Source: an uncultured Caryophanales bacterium (GTDB lineage: Bacteria; Bacillota_I; Bacilli_A; Izemoplasmatales; Hujiaoplasmataceae). Taken from it: 15,245 nucleotides of DNA. The stretch is taken from positions 1 to 15,245 of the forward strand of contig CALGNF010000104.1 in assembly GCA_937958685.1 (NCBI GenBank), read 5' to 3'. Shown one piece after another: positions 7,068 to 13,804 of the stretch (its first letter is position 1; the number at the start of each line of letters is the position of its first letter). Below the pieces are notes generated by a model. It was not told where the DNA came from. It did no database searches and was given only the letters and a program-made list of their open reading frames with translations. The translations under genes and the position numbers were made by a program.

Positions 7068-7666
7068 CATTCGTCGAGTTTTTCCGGTCTTCGCACCCTC
7101 AGGAAGAAAGAAAAGACCGTGATCAACTGCAGGGGGATGATCGCGATGAACAGCAGCCACAAGGGCTGATAGTCGAGCGAGAGGTAGATGGCTAGCGGAA
7201 TCGACCAGGAGAGCAGGGAAAAGGTGATGAAGGCGTGGATCTTGCGTCCCCAGGCGAAGGCGAAGACGGTGAGGACGATGAAGGAGGCCGGGATCGCGTA
7301 GATGAACGCCAGCCAGGAATCGCCAAGCGCGGGATTGAAGATGCCAAGCAGGGCGAAGACCGCCGTGGCGATGGCCCAGACGGCGGTGAAGGAGATCAGG
7401 GTGATCAGGAGCTTGTTGATCCGGTGTTTCACCCGGGCGAGCTTCTTTTTTTCGGAGAGGAGGTCATTCAGGGTGATCTCGAAGACCTCGGCGATCTTGA
7501 ACATGATTAAAAGATCCGGAAGCCCCTCCTGGCGTTCCCATTTGGAGATCGACTTGTCCGAATAGTTGAGTTTCTCCGCGAGCTCGAGCTGGGTCATGTT
7601 GGCTGCCTTGCGGTAGCGGATCAGGTTGTGGGAGACGATCTCCCGAAGCTTGGTTTCCGTCATCAT
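7067..7666 (-). CDS. Xre-family transcriptional regulator with four membrane helices
   Basis: The 199-residue protein has an N-terminal HTH_3 domain (about 10-70), with NMTQLELAEKLNYSDKSISKWERQEGLPDL giving the two recognition helices. A basic linker (KKKLARVKHR) leads to four probable membrane helices at about 82-108, 116-139, 143-163 and 167-189. It is therefore a membrane-tethered DNA-binding protein, a known Bacillota arrangement in which the membrane part may sense envelope state or a neighbouring protein. The start is ATG 7666 or the next codon; no clear ribosome site precedes either, so the message may have a very short leader. It is divergent from the PAP2-like gene, and palindromes in the gap between them are candidate binding sites. 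Confidence 0.88.
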   Translation of the reverse strand: MMTETKLREIVSHNLIRYRKAANMTQLELAEKLNYSDKSISKWERQEGLPDLLIMFKIAEVFEITLNDLLSEKKKLARVKHRINKLLITLISFTAVWAIATAVFALLGIFNPALGDSWLAFIYAIPASFIVLTVFAFAWGRKIHAFITFSLLSWSIPLAIYLSLDYQPLWLLFIAIIPLQLITVFSFFLRVRRPEKLDE

Positions 7667-7717
7667 ATGGCAAGTTTAGCATAAAAAAAGCGCAAAAGCA
7701 AGCGGTTTGGCGGTATT

Positions 7718-7732
7718 TCTACTCTGGGTAGA
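7718..7732. promoter_or_regulatory. Imperfect palindrome, candidate operator of the Xre-type regulator
   Basis: TCTACTCtGGGTAGA is a 15-base dyad around a central T with one mismatched pair. It lies midway between the divergent Xre and PAP2-like genes. The related half-sites CTCTAC (7748-7753) and GTAGAG (7791-7796) flank the -10 of the PAP2-like gene. Binding is inferred from symmetry and position only. Confidence 0.45.
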
Positions 7733-7747
7733 GGGGAAAAGACGCTT

Positions 7748-7796
7748 CTCTACGAATCATGATTTCAGAGTATAATCCCTAGGATTATTTGTAGAG
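7748..7796 (+). promoter_or_regulatory. Promoter region of the PAP2-like/degV operon with flanking half-sites
   Basis: A perfect -10 TATAAT lies at 7771-7776. At the 17-base distance the -35 position (7748-7753) reads CTCTAC, not TTGACA, so the promoter may be weak or need an activator. The same CTCTAC occurs inverted as GTAGAG at 7791-7796, just downstream of the expected start near 7783. Confidence 0.5.
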
Positions 7797-7843
7797 CGCG
7801 TTTGCCAAGCGAATCGTTTATCATATGTTTGGAGGGATTTCGC

Positions 7844-8416
7844 ATGCAGAAAATCGCCAAACTGATCCGCATCATGACCGTGGCGCCGCTGTCCTCGATG
7901 TATTTGCTTGTCGCTCTCCTCTACCTTGAGCCGGGGACGTTCAGGAGCACCGGAGAATTCTGGCTGGCAGGTGTGTTTTTGGCCTTGATCCCGGCCTTGT
8001 CGTTTCCGCTCCAGAAAGGTTTCACGATCATCAAGGGCGATGCCTGGGACGCCGAGCGCAAACTCGCGATCATCATGAGTCTTATCGGCTATGGCGGCGG
8101 CCTTGTCTATGCTTTTTCCACTTCCGCCGCCCCCCTTCTCAAGATCATCTTTCTCACCTACTCCTTGAGCGTTTTGCTGATCTTCGCCTTCAGCTTCTTC
8201 ACGCCGATCAACGCCAGCGGCCACATGTGCGGCCTGGCGGGACCGGCCGCGGCGATGATCTACAGTTTCGGGATGCCGTTTCTCGCACTCGTACTGCTCT
8301 TGGCGGCCACTTGGTGGGCGAGCCGCTTCATGCAGAGGCACACCCACAAAGAACTCGTGTACGGTACGGTGATCCCGATCATCTGCCTCATCCTCTCCCA
8401 TCTCTTCATCTCGTGA
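7844..8416 (+). CDS. PAP2-like integral membrane protein
   Basis: The 190-residue product has about five to six hydrophobic segments and a C-terminal half resembling lipid phosphatases of the PAP2 superfamily: ASGHMCGLAGP (124-134) recalls the SGH motif, and SRFMQRHTHKE (160-170) recalls the SR-x5-H-x3-D motif, here with four residues before the first His and Glu in place of Asp. The N-terminal KxxxxxxRP motif of classical PAP2 is not evident. I recall similar ASGHxCGxAGP proteins from Firmicutes without a proven function; dephosphorylation of undecaprenyl or phosphatidyl substrates is possible. GGAGGG (7831-7836) fixes ATG 7844; an upstream in-frame start at 7802 lacks a ribosome site. degV follows after 33 bases. 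Confidence is good for the gene, moderate for the family. Confidence 0.65.
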   Translation: MQKIAKLIRIMTVAPLSSMYLLVALLYLEPGTFRSTGEFWLAGVFLALIPALSFPLQKGFTIIKGDAWDAERKLAIIMSLIGYGGGLVYAFSTSAAPLLKIIFLTYSLSVLLIFAFSFFTPINASGHMCGLAGPAAAMIYSFGMPFLALVLLLAATWWASRFMQRHTHKELVYGTVIPIICLILSHLFIS

Positions 8417-8449
8417 TGAAACACATAATCCAAACTTGGAGGCAAAGTT

Positions 8450-9334
8450 ATGAGCAAGTACAAAATCGTCACCGATTCCTGCATCGATCTACCCGACCAA
8501 CTGGCCAAGGAACTGGAACTGGAGGTCATCCCGCTGTCGGTGATGATCGACGGCAAGGTCTATTACAACCACCTTGACGGCCGCGACATCGGCTTCAAGG
8601 ATTTTTACCGGCTGTTGCGGGAGAAACACAACGCGACAACCGCCCAGCTCAACCCCGAGCACTTCAAGGCCGTCTTCGAGCCGCTGCTCGAAGCGGGGAC
8701 GGACATCTTGTCGCTCTCGTTCTCGAGCGCGCTTTCCGGGACCTATCAATCGTCCCTGAGCGCGAAGGCCGAACTGGAGAAGGCCTATCCCGGGCGGAAG
8801 ATCCTCACAATCGATTCCAAGTGCGCCTCGATGGGACAGGGACTGCTGGTGTATCTGGCGGCGAAGGAAAGACAAAAAGGTCTCTCCCTCGACAAACTCG
8901 CCAAGTGGGTCGAGGCGACCAAGGACAAAGTCTCGCACCTCTTCACCGTCGATGATCTCAACCACCTGAAGCGCGGCGGGAGGCTCTCCTCGAGCAAGGC
9001 GATGCTCGGCACGCTTCTGAACGTCAAGCCGCTCCTGCATGTCAATCTGGAAGGAAAACTCGTCCAGGCCGGCAAGGCCAGGGGGCGGATCCAGGCTTTG
9101 AACAAACTGGTGGCCCGCATGGAGGCGACGATCGAAAATCCGCAAGGGCAGGAAGTATTCATCTCCCACGGCGACTGCCAGGAGGATGTCGACTACCTGA
9201 CGAAGGAGATCAAAAACCGCCTGAAGGTGAAAGCCGTGCGCGCGAATTACATCGGGCCGGTGATCGGCTCGCACTCGGGTCCGGGAACGATCGCGATCTT
9301 CTATCTGGGCAGCGACCGGACCACGCCGCTTTAA
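8450..9334 (+). CDS. DegV family fatty-acid-binding protein
   Basis: DegV/FakB-type proteins bind a fatty acid in a deep pocket and, where studied, present it to the FakA kinase for phosphorylation and use in phospholipid synthesis. The 294-residue product has the full two-domain pattern: IVTDSCIDLP (6-15), the loop TAQLNP (64-69), FSSALSGTYQSS (91-102), DSKCASMGQG (122-131), LKRGGRLS (173-180), and the closing IGPVIGSHSGPGT (268-280). GGAGG at 8438-8442 supports ATG 8450. It follows a PAP2-like membrane protein, so the pair may share a lipid-related role, though this is inferred from position. No fakA-like gene is in the window. Which paralogue (FakB1, FakB2 or other) cannot be told. Confidence 0.95.
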   Translation: MSKYKIVTDSCIDLPDQLAKELELEVIPLSVMIDGKVYYNHLDGRDIGFKDFYRLLREKHNATTAQLNPEHFKAVFEPLLEAGTDILSLSFSSALSGTYQSSLSAKAELEKAYPGRKILTIDSKCASMGQGLLVYLAAKERQKGLSLDKLAKWVEATKDKVSHLFTVDDLNHLKRGGRLSSSKAMLGTLLNVKPLLHVNLEGKLVQAGKARGRIQALNKLVARMEATIENPQGQEVFISHGDCQEDVDYLTKEIKNRLKVKAVRANYIGPVIGSHSGPGTIAIFYLGSDRTTPL

Positions 9335-9396
9335 GCGGCAGCAACATCCTCAAGCACGAGCCAGCAATGGCAATGACAGATATCCTCAAGTAAAAG

Positions 9397-9431
9397 AGAA
9401 GCCATGGCGATTTGCGCCATGGCTTCTGTTT
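9397..9431. terminator. Bidirectional terminator after degV
   Basis: AGAAGCCATGGCG (9397-9409) pairs perfectly over 13 bases with CGCCATGGCTTCT (9415-9427) around ATTTG. A residues precede the stem and a short GTTT follows it. It sits between convergent degV and the PQ-loop-like gene. Confidence 0.82.
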
Positions 9432-9735
9432 ACATGTTGGCAAGCCCCCGCTCGAAACTCGCGCGGTCTTTCCGCAAGTCCCGCCGGTGATTGATGAAGT
9501 ACATGACGATATCGGCGGCGACCATCAGGAGGTTAAGGGAGTAGAAGATCACGACCCAGGTGACATTGTCCAAGATGATCTTCGAGAGGATGCCGCACAA
9601 ATACCCGGCTTCGACAAAGATCAGGAAATAGACGCTTTTCCCCTTGGCGGTCCTGGTCTTGATCGATTTGAGGATGTTGAAGGGCCAGGAGATGCCGAAG
9701 AGGACGATCATCGTGGCTTCCAGGATCAGACCCAT
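9430..9735 (-). CDS. PQ-loop / SemiSWEET-like small membrane protein
   Basis: The 101-residue product has three probable helices (about 3-22, 36-56 and 59-81). It carries the segment FGISWPFNILKSIKTRTAKGKS (13-34), which resembles the PQ-loop region of SemiSWEET-type transporters, where a helix-breaking Pro in helix 1 is followed by a K.. KT..G.S turn; here the Pro is at 18 and the Gln is replaced by Phe. SemiSWEETs are three-helix proteins that dimerise to carry sugars, but related sets with other or unknown substrates are common in Bacteroidota and Firmicutes. The ATG directly follows the stop of the upstream gene, with GGGGAGGT as ribosome site (9743-9750 on the minus strand), so the two are one operon. 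Transport is likely; the substrate is unknown. Confidence 0.7.
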   Translation of the reverse strand: MGLILEATMIVLFGISWPFNILKSIKTRTAKGKSVYFLIFVEAGYLCGILSKIILDNVTWVVIFYSLNLLMVAADIVMYFINHRRDLRKDRASFERGLANM

Positions 9736-10371
9736 TTACTTGACCTCCCCCAGGTGGATTTCGTAACAGGCATCATCAGCGGTTGCTTCGTTTTCATTTT
9801 TCGTGAAGCCCATCTTCTCGAGATAACGCATGTGTTTGGGACAATGTGTGAAACTCACGAGCCTGTCGTAGCCCTTGTCCAAAAACAGGGCTTTTTGCTT
9901 GGTGAAGACGAACTTGCCGATCTTGAAGTCGCGGTAGGTCGGCACGACATAGTCGAGGTCGATCTTCAGGGTGTGTCCGTCATGTTTGGAACAGACGAGC
10001 ACCCCGGCGGGCACGATGTTCCTCAAGATATAGACGCTCACTTCCGCAGTACCCGGATTGACGTCGATGGTGGGCATGTAGCTCTTGATGTCCCTCTCGT
10101 AGTAGTTGAGAAAATACTCGAAATACCTGGTCTTGCCCGTAATCGGAAGGATCGTGAAATAATCCTTGGCAAGATACATGTTGTAGAGATAGTAGATGTT
10201 GATCGAGACGGTGCCGATGTTGAGGAGGGCAACCGGAAGCGATCCGATCAAAAAGCCGTACACGGCGAAAGTGACGGATCCGATCAGATTGATCCACCTT
10301 AATTTTCGCACTGAACTCATCAACAGCGACACCAAAATGATTACCGATGCGGCATAGCCGACATATTCCAT
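9736..10371 (-). CDS. YgjV-like membrane protein with a C-terminal GNAT-like domain
   Basis: The 211-residue product starts with a YgjV-type membrane part: about three helices in residues 1-65, with RWINLIGSVTFAVYGFLIGSLPVALLN (25-51) close to the conserved core of that family. The soluble part (about 80-211) ends in strands and helices that look like an acyl-CoA N-acyltransferase: YVVPTYRDFKIGKFVF (141-156) recalls motif A, and HMRYLEKMGF (180-189) the usual C-terminal helix of GNAT proteins. The acyl-CoA loop is degenerate, so activity is uncertain. The next gene starts in the base after its stop codon. A promoter and an AGGGGTG ribosome site precede it. Function is unknown; membrane-localised transfer of an acyl group is a guess. 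Confidence 0.72.
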   Translation of the reverse strand: MEYVGYAASVIILVSLLMSSVRKLRWINLIGSVTFAVYGFLIGSLPVALLNIGTVSINIYYLYNMYLAKDYFTILPITGKTRYFEYFLNYYERDIKSYMPTIDVNPGTAEVSVYILRNIVPAGVLVCSKHDGHTLKIDLDYVVPTYRDFKIGKFVFTKQKALFLDKGYDRLVSFTHCPKHMRYLEKMGFTKNENEATADDACYEIHLGEVK

Positions 10372-10398
10372 AACAACACCCCTGTTTCAACATAAATT

Positions 10399-10426
10399 AG
10401 TTTAGCACAAAGAAGAGAATAATCAA
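10399..10426 (-). promoter_or_regulatory. Promoter of the YgjV-like/PQ-loop operon
   Basis: On the minus strand TTGATT (10426 to 10421) and TAAACT (10404 to 10399) are 16 bases apart, and TGC just before the -10 makes it an extended type. This has the same -35 and spacing as the speD promoter. It lies about 28 bases upstream of the start codon. Confidence 0.55.
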
Positions 10427-10678
10427 TACAACTTATTAGGCATAAATAATAAGGCATAACATAGTAGCGACCATTATCTATACACATAAGATCAATCGAG
10501 TCGATGGCGACTCATTATTAAGAATCAGCATCAATATTATTGAGGAATAATTATGAGACTTGACATAAGACATGGTCGATAATAAAAAAAACGGAAAATA
10601 TGGCGTTAAAGAACATGCAAACATATGGTGTTAGTATAGTTTAGTAGAACCAAAGAGTAAGAATCCTTCTTATGATAA
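10427..10678. other. AT-rich stretch without a gene, at the composition break
   Basis: No frame of useful length or start with a ribosome site is present. The only structures seen are a small hairpin GAGTCG-ATGG-CGACTC (10498-10513) with no T tract, and a direct repeat AGGCATAA near 10438 and 10452. The left end of the following IS remnant could lie here, but no inverted repeat matching its right side was found by eye. Confidence 0.6.
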
Positions 10679-10837
10679 GATATAAGGAAGGAGGCGATAT
10701 ACAAGCGGGATGGTGGGTTGGACGTACGCAAACGAGGGAAGCCAAAGAGAGACGATATCATTGATTACAAAGAGCGATATGAAATCCTAAAAAAATACCA
10801 TGATTACTTAAAGGAGGTCGATCGCGAGAAAAAATAG
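10679..10837 (+). pseudogene. IS3-family OrfA, C-terminal fragment
   Basis: About 52 codons remain, ending at TAG 10835-10837. The segment GGLDVRKRGKPKRDD, then DYKERYEILKKYHDYLKEVDREKK, is the typical basic-to-coiled-coil tail of IS150-group OrfA. The N-terminal helix-turn-helix half is absent: an in-frame TAA lies at 10676-10678 and no start codon is seen. The last codons contain six A residues (10829-10834), the site at which functional IS3 elements shift frame by -1 to make the OrfAB fusion. Confidence 0.75.
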
Positions 10838-11640
10838 CCTTCATCACGAGATATCGCAGAATGCACCGGATCAAAACGATGTGCGAAGTGCTGAGATCAG
10901 CAGAGCGGATTATTACAAATACAGACACACTGTGGATCCGGACTATCAAGACTATCTGCTCATCAAAAAGGTGTTTGAGGTAAACAATGAGAGTTACGGT
11001 TATCGGCGCATAACAGACGTATTGAGAGCTGAATCTGGTTGATAATCAATCATAAGAAAGTCCTGAGGATCATGAACAAATATGATGTCGTGGTCAAGTA
11101 TATCAAGGACATCAAGCCAAACTACAGCAAGCACCACCCCGAGGAACAAGTCCGAGCGGATCAATTGAGACGAAACTTCCATCAACAAGGTTGGGTCACC
11201 GATATAACGTACCTCACCAAAAAAGAAACGGGAAAAGAGCGTATTTGAGCACCATCCTCGATTTGGAAACCGGAGATTGGCTTGCCTATAACGTCAGTTA
11301 TCGCAAAGATATCCCCTTGGTCATGGATACATTGAATCAAGCAATCGCTATAACAAAAGATCTGAATGGACTAGTTCTCCGTTCAAATCAAGGGTTTCAG
11401 TATCTTTCCACAGAATATAAGATTGTCTGCGAAGCCAATGGAATTATCATTTCCCATTTAAGAAAAGACAATCCTTTTGATAACGCAGTCATCGAGAGCT
11501 TCCACTCCATTCTCAAGAAAGAGATCCTCTACAACCATGATATCACATCCTTGGAAGAATATATACAACTCGTCCATGAATGGATGGTATTCTATATCGT
11601 CAAACGTCGCAGAAACAGAAAAAATAGACGGCTTTTTTAA
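10825..11640 (+). pseudogene. IS3-family OrfB transposase (rve/DDE), frameshifted and catalytically broken
   Basis: Pieces in successive frames assemble one transposase: KIAFITRYRRMHRIKTMCEVLR, then ADYYKYRHTVDPDYQDYLLIKKVFEVN with ESYGYRRITDVLRAESG, then INHKKVLRIMNKYDVV through GWVTDITYLTKKETGK, then RAYLSTILDLETGDW to the end. The breaks lie near 10893-10896, 11036-11040 and 11229-11233, and each is explained by one lost base. In the DDE core the first Asp (WVTDITYL) and the Glu (AVIESFHS) remain, but the second Asp is Asn (RSNQG, codon 11386-11388, for the usual HSDQG). The end RRRNRKNRRLF departs from the family. It cannot be active; sequencing error would not explain the Asn. Confidence 0.85.
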
Positions 11641-11690
11641 ACTGTCTACTTTTAGGGGTTCAGATCATCATGGTCCTTTTAAGTTCAGTT

Positions 11691-11941
11691 AGATACTTGT
11701 ATGAACAAGCAAAAAACAATCAGAAATTGAAAGTAGATTTTTAGTATCTTGGGACAACAATTAAAATTCAGAGAAGCCAAAAAATTATTGAATCAAATTT
11801 TGAAATGAATTAAAGAATCAAGTTGAAAAATGTTATTTTATAACATATGTGAGCGATACACGAAAACTCATAGTATACACTTCATGATGTAGTAATTTTT
11901 CGAATCAGTTTCTATAAATAAACCCAATATAGGCCTGAGAG
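11691..11941. other. AT-rich stretch without a gene
   Basis: No credible reading frame is present on either strand. One short perfect hairpin, ATGTTAT-TTT-ATAACAT, lies at 11830-11846; it has no T tract and is weak as a terminator. The stretch separates the IS remnant from the regulatory region of the glycan operon. Confidence 0.6.
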
Positions 11942-11944
11942 AAA

Positions 11945-12028
11945 TGTTCGATTCACAAACAAACTATAGGTTTCCCCTTGTAAACCATAGAATAGTGATG
12001 TAAAATATAATTATTCAATAATCGAACA
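11945..12028. promoter_or_regulatory. Promoter of the glycan operon framed by an inverted repeat, candidate operator
   Basis: A perfect -10 TATAAT lies at 12006-12011 without a good -35. TGTTCGATT (11945-11953) and its exact complement AATCGAACA (12020-12028) frame the promoter. The palindrome ATTATT-C-AATAAT (12010-12022) overlaps the -10 and the expected start near 12018. The left arm is upstream of the start, so the pair should act as DNA sites rather than as an RNA hairpin. The neighbouring winged-helix regulator is the obvious candidate ligand. Confidence 0.5.
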
Positions 12029-12046
12029 ATGGATGGTGGATAGTAA

Positions 12047-12670
12047 ATGAAAGACAACAAGTTCTTTAAACCAACGGCTTTATACAAAGAATATATGATT
12101 TTAGATATGATTGAAAAGAATCCGAATGTCACGCAGAGAGAAATGAGTAGACCGATTGGTATAGCGGTATCTATGGTCAATGCTTATCTTGATAAATTTG
12201 AGAAAGATAATCTAATTAAAAGGAAAAAACATTCTTCAAAAATTGTAGAATATTATGTCACTAAGTATGGTTCTGAACGAAAAAAACTTTTAAGCATAGC
12301 CTACCTAAACGCTACTCAACAACTCTATAATTCAGCAAAAGAGTATATTGAAAGTTACTTAATACAACTTGAGAATAAAGGGTTTAAGAACATCCTATTA
12401 TATGGAGCTGGAGAAGTATGTGAAATATTACTAAATGCAATAAGAAGCAGCAAGCTTGTTAATATCAAAGCACAAGCAATCGTCGATGATAACATTGAAA
12501 AGGTAGGAAACAAAATTGGTTCCACAAGTATTATTTCAAGAGATTCTATTGTCTGTTTTGACCATGACGGCATATTAATCTCAAGTTATACAAACAATGA
12601 AAGTATATACAATAAACTTATACAAGCAGGATATCCTAAAGACAAAATAATCAAATTCTTTAGTCTTTAA
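12047..12670 (+). CDS. Winged-helix regulator fused to a Rossmann-like sensor domain
   Basis: The 207-residue protein has an N-terminal winged helix-turn-helix (about 14-75: LDMIEKNPNVTQREMSRPIGIAVSMVNAYLDKFEKDNLIKRK, then a wing). A linker helix (83-110) leads to a Rossmann-like domain with KNILLYGAGEVCEILLNAI (114-132), where GAGEVC resembles the dinucleotide-binding turn of PglD-type or CoA-binding-type domains of sugar-modifying enzymes. A second part, GILISSYTNNESIYNKLIQAGYPKDKIIKF, matches the later strand-helix of that domain. Placement as first gene of a polysaccharide operon suggests that it regulates the operon in response to a nucleotide sugar or dinucleotide; ligand and effect are inferred. 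The ATG has a weak GGTGGA ribosome site (12035-12040). The next gene starts 15 bases after its stop. Confidence 0.78.
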   Translation: MKDNKFFKPTALYKEYMILDMIEKNPNVTQREMSRPIGIAVSMVNAYLDKFEKDNLIKRKKHSSKIVEYYVTKYGSERKKLLSIAYLNATQQLYNSAKEYIESYLIQLENKGFKNILLYGAGEVCEILLNAIRSSKLVNIKAQAIVDDNIEKVGNKIGSTSIISRDSIVCFDHDGILISSYTNNESIYNKLIQAGYPKDKIIKFFSL

Positions 12671-12685
12671 CAACTAGGGGGAAAA

Positions 12686-13804
12686 ATGAACGAAAGAATT
12701 TATTTATCATCACCTCATATGAGTGATGAGAGATACGAACAACATTATGTTGAAGAAGCTTTTGATATGAATTGGATTGCACCACTAGGGCCAAATGTAA
12801 CTGAATTTGAAAATGAAATTGCTACAAAAATAGGGATTGGTCATGCGGCGGCATTAGTGTCCGGAACAGCAGCCATTCAAATGGCTATAAGAGCTTCAGG
12901 AGTTAAACAAGATGACATAGTACTATGTCAATCTTTAACATTTTCTGCAACAGCTAATCCCATAATTTATGAAAACGCAATTCCTGTATTTATAGATAGT
13001 GATTATGAAACCTGGAATATGAGCCCGAAACACCTTGAGGAAGCCCTCGTCAAATATCCTATGGCAAAAGCTGTATTGGTTGTTCATCTATATGGCTTGT
13101 CTGTAGATATGGATAAGATTGTTGACTTATGTAGAAGATACAAAACTACATTAATTGAAGATGCCGCCGAATCATTAGGAACCACTTATAAGGGTAGATA
13201 TACTGGCACTTTCGGTGATTATGGTGTTTTCAGTTTTAATGGAAATAAAATTATCACTTCATCTGGTGGCGGTATGTTAGTGTCAAACAATGCCGAAAGA
13301 ATTCAAAAGGTTCGCTTTTGGTCAACACAATCAAGAGATCCAGCAAGACATTATCAACACTCAGAGCTAGGCTTTAATTATAGAATGAGTAATGTGCTTG
13401 CGGGTGTTGGACGTGGCCAATTGAGGGTTCTGGATCAAAGAGTGGAAAAGAAGAGAAAGATTTATCAATATTATCAAGATTCTCTAAAGGACATTGAGAA
13501 TATTGAATTTATGCCAATGAATGATTGGAACTATTCTAATTGTTGGTTATCATGCGTGATTTTAAAAGGAAAACTTACTCCGCTTGATATAATTGTTGCT
13601 CTTGAAAAGGAAAATATAGAATCAAGACCATTGTGGAAACCAATGCATTTACAACCATTTTTTGAGAAATACGATTTTATAGGCAATGGCGTATCAGAGG
13701 ATCTATTTAATCGAGGTTTATGTCTGCCAAGTGATTCAAAAATGACAAAAGAACAACAAGATAGAGTAATTACTATTATTCGAGGTGCATTTCAAAATGC
13801 GTAA
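12686..13804 (+). CDS. PLP-dependent sugar aminotransferase, DegT/DnrJ/EryC1 family (EpsN/PglE-like)
   Basis: The enzyme should transfer an amino group to a keto-sugar nucleotide, probably the C4 position of a UDP-4-keto-6-deoxy-hexose, for glycan synthesis. The 372 residues match the family length. Motifs: RIYLSSPHMSD (4-14), WIAPLGPNV (30-38), the cofactor phosphate loop SGTAAIQMA (59-67), IEDAAESLGTTYKG (157-170, Asp159 facing the pyridine N), and FSFNGNKIITSSGGGML (182-198) with Lys188 as the Schiff-base Lys. LSSPHM and NWIAPLGPNV are close to the EpsN and PglE subgroups. AGGGGGA (12676-12682) supports ATG 12686. The sugar transferase gene overlaps its end by eight bases. The partner dehydratase and acetyltransferase are not in the window. 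Confidence 0.94.
   Translation: MNERIYLSSPHMSDERYEQHYVEEAFDMNWIAPLGPNVTEFENEIATKIGIGHAAALVSGTAAIQMAIRASGVKQDDIVLCQSLTFSATANPIIYENAIPVFIDSDYETWNMSPKHLEEALVKYPMAKAVLVVHLYGLSVDMDKIVDLCRRYKTTLIEDAAESLGTTYKGRYTGTFGDYGVFSFNGNKIITSSGGGMLVSNNAERIQKVRFWSTQSRDPARHYQHSELGFNYRMSNVLAGVGRGQLRVLDQRVEKKRKIYQYYQDSLKDIENIEFMPMNDWNYSNCWLSCVILKGKLTPLDIIVALEKENIESRPLWKPMHLQPFFEKYDFIGNGVSEDLFNRGLCLPSDSKMTKEQQDRVITIIRGAFQNA

Larger units (their letters stand above)
10679..11690 (+). mobile_element. Decayed IS3-family (IS150-like) insertion sequence remnant
   Basis: The 3' part of OrfA and most of OrfB lie in the usual order, with OrfB entered by a -1 step at a run of six A residues. The left end and the OrfA helix-turn-helix are missing. 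The right end probably falls near the TGTCTACTTTTAGGGGTTCAG stretch (11643-11663), which resembles IS150-type ends, but without a left partner the boundary is approximate. The element marks the junction between GC-rich and AT-rich DNA. Confidence 0.75.

Noticed and set aside
9318..9342. Palindrome GCCGCTTTAAGCGGC over the degV stop codon
   Set aside because: It is too tight to fold as a hairpin (one-base loop) and has no T tract; the 13-bp hairpin at 9397-9427 is the better terminator.
9412..10302. Plus-strand frame of 296 codons opposite the YgjV-like/PQ-loop pair
   Set aside because: The product has no recognisable fold, and it overlaps the terminator and two minus-strand genes with good ribosome sites and clear membrane patterns.
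10498..10513. Hairpin GAGTCG-ATGG-CGACTC as a terminator or attachment site
   Set aside because: The stem is short and no T tract or matching second site follows. No gene ends just before it on the plus strand.
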